A DNA stretch of 10,328 bases from Candidatus Obscuribacterales bacterium. GTDB taxonomy: Bacteria > Cyanobacteriota > Vampirovibrionia > Obscuribacterales > Obscuribacteraceae. This document shows, in pieces, positions 6,032 through 10,328 of this stretch. A program made the translations under genes and the position numbers. Where the stretch lies: the NCBI GenBank assembly GCA_021732245.1, contig JAKFVJ010000138.1:1-10328 (forward strand). Reading direction: 5' to 3'. Numbering within the stretch: position 1 is the stretch's first letter; each line of letters opens with the position of its first letter. A model generated the notes under the pieces. The model had not been told where the DNA came from. It made no database searches and saw nothing but the letters and a program-made list of their open reading frames with translations.

Positions 6032-7972
6032 GTGTCAGGCAAGGAATTTAGTCATCTGCATGAAAGAGTTGGACCTCCGGAAAGTCCTAAGGACATAGAG
6101 GTTAAGCTGCACGATGCCGTCTATAATTTTGGAAGAGCCAAATACTTAGGTCTGGATGCCCATTTAGGGGCAATTTGTGTCGTCAATGGTTGGCTGGACA
6201 AGGTGAAAGTTAATGTTCATGTCGAAGAGAAGACCGGTAAGGTAACAAGATCCTTCAAACTGCCCTACATACATGAAGGCGACCATATTAAATTGCCGGA
6301 AGCTGGTCAGCTTAAGGAGCTAGACAAACAAGCATTTAAGTATTGGAACGAGAAATATCCGGCGAAAGTAGAACCCAAGGTTCCGAAAACTCCGGAAAAT
6401 AAGGGACCTAAGACTGAGCCAAGGACAGGTACAGGCAAAGAAAACCCTGCTGAAGATCCTGCGGGTAAACCTAAATCTCCTGATGAGGCAAAACTCAATC
6501 ACGATATTGCTGCAGCGAAAAAAGTTGCCCAGGATTTGCAGTCTGATTTGCTGTGCAAACAAACTTGCCTGGACAAGAGCGTTGGCAATGTATTCGGTCA
6601 TGGTGCGGACGCTTGGGAAAACTTATTCGGTCACGGCTCCAACGCTGTCAGGAAAGACCTTGGGGACAAACAGAACGGCATTAAAACACTAGGCAAATAT
6701 GCCAATGAAGGAAAATTGGACGATTTTGCTAAAGCTCACAAAGCGCTTACAGGCGTTGATTTCGATCCGAATCAAAAGCAGACTGCTCGTTTGAACATGG
6801 ATCAGCAGTTCAACCAATTCAACAAGAACCACACAGGTACCGTTGAGAATCTTACTGAAGCAGCCACATTAGCCGCTAACTGGGCATTGTCAGCATACAT
6901 GGGCAAAGCAAAAGGCATTGGCAGCTTCATCAAGCAAGGACTCTTAATGACCGGCTTTGGTGGTGCTGTTAAGACGGGTGCCAAGGCTCTGGAACATGGT
7001 AATTTCAGCACTGGAGCAGAGGACTTCCGCTCAGGAGCCGTATCCGGCTTCGCATTCTTTGCTGGTGACAAAGTAATGCACGGGGTCGATTCCAAATTCA
7101 AGGCCCAGACGTTGTCGAAATATCTGTTGCGCGGCGCTATCTCCGGTGGAACCGGTGGCGCGGCTGGTGGCGCGATTGAAGGTGTGAATGTCGGATATGC
7201 GCACGCACGCAACGAAGGTCGTCAGTACGATGCCTGGCAAGGACTTAATGATTCCTTGAAGGGAATCGGTGCTGGATTTGCCGGCGGTGCTCTTCTGGGA
7301 ACTATTTCTGGTGGAATTGGTTATCGCTTTAAAGCTAAGCCGGTAGCGATGCCGGAGCAGCCGAAGCCAGTTACCTCAATTGGTGGCGCAAAGGGTAGCC
7401 CGGAATTAGGTGGGACAAATCCACAAGCGGAAGCTCCGCAACAGCACGCACCGAAGCAGCAAGCTGAGGCACCAAAGCAAGAAGCAGAAGCTCCGAAGCA
7501 GCAAGCTGAGACACCAAAGCAAGAAGCAGAAGCTCCGAAGCAGCAAGCTGAGACACCAAAGCAAGAAGCAGGAGCTCCGAAGCAGCAAGCCGAGGCGCCT
7601 AAGCAAGAAGCAGAAGCTCCGAAACAACAAACTGATGCACCGGAACCACAGGCTGAAGTCTCGCACAATCTCAGGGCTGAAGTTGTTGACAGAGCAAAAC
7701 TAGCCGTTAGGGCAATGTGTGAATCAACAGATCGTGATTGGGCTAGAAAACATGAACTCATGTTCCGTGATATGGCCAGAGTATGCCATCCGGATGCTCA
7801 TGTATTCGCTCCGACAAGGTTGGCAGCTGCCGAAGCGGTCCTGAAAAAACTCGGGACTCTCAGAGATCTAATGCGTGGCAAAAACGTAAAAGTGTTCCCT
7901 ACTGCTGCTGAAATTGATCGTGCTAAACAAGAAGTGATGACGGCTTGGCAGGCGCTAGAGCAATTGCTCTAG
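6032..7972 (+). CDS. large multidomain protein with glycine-zipper region, heptad-repeat linker and J-like C-terminal domain
   Basis: A 646-residue protein without signal peptide. By position: 1-110 is a small mixed domain, with faint LysM-like features (LGAICVVNGW and YIHEGDHIKLPE). 111-150 is a Lys/Pro-rich linker. 151-290 is a helical region with two GHG repeats near 189-202 and Cys175/Cys179. 294-430 is rich in Gly/Ala with glycine-zipper patterns (GGTGGAAGGAIEG; GIGAGFAGGALLGTISGG) that could insert in a membrane or pack tightly. 431-542 is a Pro/Gln/Glu/Ala linker with nine to ten heptads. 543-646 is a helical C-terminal domain with HPD at 586-588. This resembles polymorphic-toxin or effector layouts, where a Gly-rich region precedes a swappable C-terminal domain, but no nuclease, deaminase or other toxin motif was recognised. 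GTG 6032 is chosen because AGGGGG (6018-6023) lies 8 bases upstream. It diverges from the gene at 5337-5849 and converges on the gene at 7989-8822 with a 16-base gap. Confidence 0.85.
   Translation: MSGKEFSHLHERVGPPESPKDIEVKLHDAVYNFGRAKYLGLDAHLGAICVVNGWLDKVKVNVHVEEKTGKVTRSFKLPYIHEGDHIKLPEAGQLKELDKQAFKYWNEKYPAKVEPKVPKTPENKGPKTEPRTGTGKENPAEDPAGKPKSPDEAKLNHDIAAAKKVAQDLQSDLLCKQTCLDKSVGNVFGHGADAWENLFGHGSNAVRKDLGDKQNGIKTLGKYANEGKLDDFAKAHKALTGVDFDPNQKQTARLNMDQQFNQFNKNHTGTVENLTEAATLAANWALSAYMGKAKGIGSFIKQGLLMTGFGGAVKTGAKALEHGNFSTGAEDFRSGAVSGFAFFAGDKVMHGVDSKFKAQTLSKYLLRGAISGGTGGAAGGAIEGVNVGYAHARNEGRQYDAWQGLNDSLKGIGAGFAGGALLGTISGGIGYRFKAKPVAMPEQPKPVTSIGGAKGSPELGGTNPQAEAPQQHAPKQQAEAPKQEAEAPKQQAETPKQEAEAPKQQAETPKQEAGAPKQQAEAPKQEAEAPKQQTDAPEPQAEVSHNLRAEVVDRAKLAVRAMCESTDRDWARKHELMFRDMARVCHPDAHVFAPTRLAAAEAVLKKLGTLRDLMRGKNVKVFPTAAEIDRAKQEVMTAWQALEQLL
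7448..7657 (+). repeat. in-frame 21/42-bp tandem repeat encoding (A/T)PKQ(Q/E)AE heptads
   Basis: Within the large protein, residues 473-535 are nine seven-residue units alternating PKQQ and PKQE, so the DNA period is 21 bases with a stronger 42-base period. A tenth degenerate unit (APEPQAE) runs to 7657. Third-base differences between units (gct/gcc, gag/gaa, aag/aaa) show that the array is not freshly amplified at both ends, while central units are nearly identical. It encodes a flexible or helical spacer between the Gly-rich region and the C-terminal domain. Confidence 0.9.
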
Positions 7973-7988
7973 AAGTGAGTAGCACTGT

Positions 7989-8822
7989 CTATTTGTTTTC
8001 AGAACTGCCGCCACTTATGCTTTCAAGACTCTTCGTCACGCCTTCCATCTTGATGAAGAAGCGATAGCACTTGTCTGAGCCTGATGCGAACTCTTGTCCG
8101 GCTTGTCCAAACATGTGTTTTGTGTCATGCAGCCATAGCTGCCAATTGCTACCAAGGCGCTGTAAGCTCCTTCGGTCGCTTGCATGTTTGTTTTCCTGCC
8201 ATTTATGTTTTAAGGCATCGTATTCATAGACATGCGCGTGATAGTCGGATTTATTGTCTAACGCAAACGCAACAGGCTGCGTGCCGTCGTCTGTTGGACC
8301 GCTGCGAATAGCTTCCACCTTGGGGAAAGATTCGGAGCCAAGCGTGAAGTGGCTTGTTTGTTCATTCAATTTACGTTCGAGATCAGAAAAGTCTTTAGGC
8401 TTCACGGAATTGAGAGTTTCAATTACTTTGTTGGGCTTTTGATCTGCTGCGTACAACTCAATTTTTCTAGCTTTCTCGTCAAGATCCGAATGGTACCACT
8501 TGTGCTTCAGCACATCGTATGAAAATACTTGCGCTCGAGAAACCTTATTGTGTCCCTCAAAGGATAATTGAATCGGCTGGAGAGACCCACCTTCTTTGGT
8601 GTCTGCTTGCTGTGTGATTTTTACTTCGGGCAAATCTTTGTTTGCCTTCTTGTTAGCCTCTTCCTGTAACCGAGTAGCAAGCTTTGATAATTCTTTCGGT
8701 TTGGTGGCGTTTAGTTCTTCCAGTAATTTGTCCGTTTGCCCGTTGGAGGCAGATGAGTAAATGGAATGAGCCCTTTCCTCTACGGATTTGTGAGTTCTGT
8801 CGTGATTTCTATCGTGTGACAT
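7989..8822 (-). CDS. hypothetical protein with two tandem ~100-residue modules
   Basis: A 277-residue, highly charged soluble protein without signal peptide. A His/Asp/Arg-rich N-terminus (MSHDRNHDRTHKS) leads to two tandem copies of one module, residues about 14-111 and 114-212. Each has a helical hairpin (TDKLLEELNATKPKELSKLA versus PNKVIETLNSVKPKDFSDLE) followed by a beta-rich part. That part ends in nearly the same motif (VFSYDVLKHKWYHSD versus VYEYDALKHKWQENKH). Residues 213-277 differ, with an aromatic stretch (NWQLWLHDTKHMF) and a Ser/Gly-rich tail. No named family was recognised. ATG at 8822 is supported by GAGG (8834-8831) 8 bases upstream; an upstream extension to 8909 lacks such support. 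It faces the end of the large protein gene and is divergent from the gene at 8974. The module is shared with three other genes in the window. Confidence 0.75.
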   Translation of the reverse strand: MSHDRNHDRTHKSVEERAHSIYSSASNGQTDKLLEELNATKPKELSKLATRLQEEANKKANKDLPEVKITQQADTKEGGSLQPIQLSFEGHNKVSRAQVFSYDVLKHKWYHSDLDEKARKIELYAADQKPNKVIETLNSVKPKDFSDLERKLNEQTSHFTLGSESFPKVEAIRSGPTDDGTQPVAFALDNKSDYHAHVYEYDALKHKWQENKHASDRRSLQRLGSNWQLWLHDTKHMFGQAGQEFASGSDKCYRFFIKMEGVTKSLESISGGSSENK

Positions 8823-8860
8823 TGGGGATGCCTCAAAGCGCCTATCTGTCGAGATCTTAG

Positions 8861-8877
8861 CAACTAACTGATAGTTG
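8861..8877. promoter_or_regulatory. small dyad in the divergent intergenic region
   Basis: CAACTA (8861-8866) and TAGTTG (8872-8877) form a 6-bp inverted repeat around a 5-base centre, between the divergent genes starting at 8822 and 8974. It could be an operator half-site pair or chance. No clear -35/-10 pair was found nearby. Confidence 0.2.
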
Positions 8878-8973
8878 GAAAGGCTATTAGGGGGGCTTTC
8901 CCACGCCAAACGGGCATAGTTAATTTATGGGAGGCTGGGTATATAGCAGATCCAGACCCAATTAAGGTGATTT

Positions 8974-9384
8974 ATGGACTCGTCGGCAGAATTCACGGCT
9001 GTGAATGCCATCATGCAAAAGATGAACCGGAATGTCTTTACGCTTGAAGACAAGGCCAATTTGAGCATCAACGACAGCGAAAGCATGGGCGTCTTGTCTC
9101 GATTAGAGCGAGACATTGTTCTTGCCGATGCAGCAGGCATACAAGAAGAGCTGCAGTCATTAACAAGCAGAGACAATGCCGCGTACGTAATGCAAATACT
9201 TGAGCGTGATCTGGAAAGCATTGGTATTAATTGCTCATGGAATAAGAATTCAACACTTAGTTTGCAAGCTAAGGGTGCGGATTTGGTTTTTCGTGTCGAG
9301 CCGGGTGATAAATCCAATTCCCCGGACAATCTCAAGATGATTGTAGGCAATGCGCTTTCATTGACTAAATTTAGGTCAGGCTAG
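8974..9384 (+). CDS. small hypothetical protein with the shared helical-hairpin module
   Basis: A 136-residue soluble protein without signal peptide. Residues 1-45 are polar. Residues about 48-84 form a helical hairpin (DAAGIQEELQSLTSRDNAAY then VMQILERDLESIGI). Residues 87-109 are beta-prone (CSWNKNSTLSLQAKG, ADLVFRVEPGD), followed by a short C-terminal helix. Order and spacing match the modules in the genes at 4084-4680, 5337-5849 and 7989-8822, which suggests a distant paralogue. ATG at 8974 has AAGGTGA just upstream (8964-8970). It is divergent from the gene at 7989-8822 and 75 bases before the secreted protein gene at 9460. The minus-strand frame across it is a shadow. No biochemical function can be given. 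Confidence 0.72.
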   Translation: MDSSAEFTAVNAIMQKMNRNVFTLEDKANLSINDSESMGVLSRLERDIVLADAAGIQEELQSLTSRDNAAYVMQILERDLESIGINCSWNKNSTLSLQAKGADLVFRVEPGDKSNSPDNLKMIVGNALSLTKFRSG

Positions 9385-9390
9385 GAACTT

Positions 9391-9410
9391 TTCCAATTGT
9401 GATGTTGGAA
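9391..9410 (+). other. weak hairpin after the gene ending at 9384
   Basis: TTCCAA (9391-9396) and TTGGAA (9405-9410) pair around an 8-base loop, with two possible G-U pairs extending the stem. No T-tract follows, so it is not a convincing terminator. It may be a leader or processing structure before the gene at 9460. Confidence 0.2.
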
Positions 9411-9459
9411 GGCACTCCCGTAAGCTCGTTGTATTGACGGCGTTCGGAGGTCCTACATC

Positions 9460-9765
9460 ATGAGTCTTCTTAGATGGTCAGTAGCAGCTCTTATTATTTA
9501 TTCCTCCTCTAACTTGCAGGCATTTCCGGCGCCGGTTTCAACGGAAGGACCGACCGATTCGATTATCGTTGGCGAAGACGGTATTTTAATTGGCAAGGCT
9601 GAAAAGAAAGACGAGTGGTCCGTGCTTACAAAAGCGGCTCTAGATAAGCTTAATAAGCTAAATTTGCAAGCTGCCGTGATGTCCATTTCGCAGACACAAC
9701 CAATAGCTATGGACACTCAGCCGCAGGTCGCTATCAGTTCGAGGGCCGTCGGTAACGTTCCATAA
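9460..9765 (+). CDS. small secreted protein of unknown function
   Basis: A 101-residue protein. Residues 1-21 are a signal peptide: MSLLRW, a hydrophobic core AALIIY, then cleavage after NLQA before FPAPV. The mature part is about 80 residues with no Cys. It has a short Gly/Asp segment (GEDGILIG), an amphipathic helix (TKAALDKLNKLNLQAAVMSI) and a polar tail. No family recognised. GGAGG (9446-9450) lies 9 bases before the ATG. A strong hairpin 23 bases beyond the stop (9789-9823) probably ends its transcript. It may be read together with the preceding gene, 75 bases upstream. Confidence 0.72.
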   Translation: MSLLRWSVAALIIYSSSNLQAFPAPVSTEGPTDSIIVGEDGILIGKAEKKDEWSVLTKAALDKLNKLNLQAAVMSISQTQPIAMDTQPQVAISSRAVGNVP

Positions 9766-9788
9766 AACTTGGGCAGCCGGAGACTCCG

Positions 9789-9830
9789 GGACAGGGACCA
9801 GCGGGTAGCGCTGGTCCCTGTCCGTTTTGT
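9789..9830 (+). terminator. probable rho-independent terminator with a 15-bp perfect stem
   Basis: GGACAGGGACCAGCG (9789-9803), loop GGTAG and CGCTGGTCCCTGTCC (9809-9823) make a perfect GC-rich 15-bp stem, followed by GTTTTGT. The T-run is short, but the position 23 bases after a stop codon and before an independent ribosome-bound gene suits termination. A smaller palindrome, CCGGAGACTCCGG (9777-9789), lies immediately before it. Confidence 0.72.
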
Positions 9831-9938
9831 AACGCTTAACATATGCGTGTGTGCAGGTGCTAATTGGGCATAAACACTCTGGATATGCCGCTTCTGGGTG
9901 GCACAGAGACTGATAAGGCGTAGGAAAGGGGCTCAACC

Positions 9939-10328
9939 ATGCGATTTGGCACAATAACTAAAATTTGCTCTGCAGTGGCTTGCCTTGCAGTAATTGCGGC
10001 AACTGTAGGCGTGGCGCCTAAGGGACTAGCCAATGGCTGTGCACCCCCGCATATGCCGATGAAGATTTCCAGTCCTGCGTTTAAAGATGGAGAGCCGATT
10101 CCGAAGATTTATACAGCTGATGGCAGTAATATGTCGCCGCCGCTTTTGTTTAGCAATGTGCCGAAGCATGCGAAGAAGCTGGTTTTGATATGTGACGATC
10201 CGGATGCACCGGGCGGGACTTTTGTGCACTGGGTTATTTATGATTTGCTAGGAAATGCGGAGAGCATTCCGGAAGGTCTGAGTACAAGACTAGATTTGAG
10301 TGACGGTAGTCGGCAGGGAGTTAATAGC
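9939..10328 (+). CDS. exported YbhB/YbcL family (PEBP, Raf kinase inhibitor-like) protein, C-terminus cut by window edge
   Basis: 130 codons are present, open to the right edge. Residues 1-31 are a signal peptide (MRFGTITKICSAVACLAVIA, cleavage probably after GLA). The mature part begins at about Asn32, with Cys34 close to the new N-terminus; the preceding residues do not make a proper lipobox. The PEBP-like domain starts near residue 41 (MKISSPAFKDGEPIP) and shows the family signature: SPPLLFSNVP, then DDPDAPGG (DPDAP at 87-91) and HW at 97-98 in VHWVIYDL. Bacterial YbhB/YbcL proteins share the phosphatidylethanolamine-binding fold with an anion-binding pocket formed by the DPDAP and HW residues. 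Their physiological ligand is generally unsettled. AAAGGGG lies 7 bases before the ATG. It follows the terminator and so should have its own promoter in 9831-9938, where I saw no clear boxes. A minus-strand frame inside it is a shadow. Confidence 0.93.
   Translation, partial: MRFGTITKICSAVACLAVIAATVGVAPKGLANGCAPPHMPMKISSPAFKDGEPIPKIYTADGSNMSPPLLFSNVPKHAKKLVLICDDPDAPGGTFVHWVIYDLLGNAESIPEGLSTRLDLSDGSRQGVNS

Noticed and set aside
6119..6304. LysM domain at the N-terminus of the large protein (residues 30-91)
   Set aside because: Only loose similarity (LGAICVVNGW, EGDHIKLPE). Spacing between the motifs is too long for a normal LysM, so it is not called as a domain.
7321..7761. Minus-strand open frame with Cys/Phe/Gly-rich repeats (CFGASACCFG pattern)
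   Set aside because: It is the antisense of the PKQQAE repeat in the large protein. The repeat keeps opposite frames open, and there is no ribosome binding site or family match.
8823..8909. 29-residue N-terminal extension of the gene at 7989-8822
   Set aside because: ATG 8822 has GAGG at 8 bases. The extension does not resemble the rest of the protein and covers the divergent regulatory region.

Overview
The window is a gene-dense bacterial segment of moderate GC content. ATG and GTG starts are preceded by clear Shine-Dalgarno sequences. Several genes encode exported proteins with Sec-type signal peptides. Others are hydrophilic proteins of no recognised family. A TadE-like pilus protein, Pro/Ala-linker TPR proteins, a trypsin-like S1C protease and lineage-specific paralogues together resemble Candidatus Obscuribacter-type (Melainabacteria/Vampirovibrionia) genomes. 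That assignment is an inference from style, not from a marker gene.

Layout. On the minus strand, 1-1129 holds a signal-peptide protein followed by a TadE-like pilin-class protein that runs off the left edge. A short divergent promoter region (1130-1246) separates these from a plus-strand pair of exported TPR proteins (1247-2843). The second of the pair ends in a CxxCxGxG zinc-finger-like motif. Converging on it is a minus-strand HtrA/DegP-like protease with one PDZ domain (2858-3904). Upstream of the protease on the same strand lie three genes read from 5849 down to 4084: an unknown protein, a membrane-anchored SRPBCC protein and another unknown protein.

The most unusual part is 4084-9384. 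A 646-residue plus-strand protein (6032-7972) has a layout like a polymorphic toxin or effector: an N-terminal globular domain, a helical core, a glycine-zipper region, a heptad-repeat linker and a separate C-terminal domain. That C-terminal domain carries an HPD tripeptide in a J-domain-like setting. Around it are four genes (4084-4680, 5337-5849, 7989-8822, 8974-9384) that appear to share one module, a helical hairpin of about 36 residues followed by a beta-rich stretch. The module occurs twice in tandem in the third of these genes. I read this as a local paralogue cluster of undescribed function. The relationship rests on alignment by eye.

The right end (9460-10328) has a small secreted protein, a 15-bp perfect hairpin that probably terminates transcription, and the first 130 codons of an exported YbhB/YbcL (PEBP-like) protein. 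No rRNA, tRNA, CRISPR array or insertion sequence was seen. No stretch longer than about 180 bases lacks a gene.
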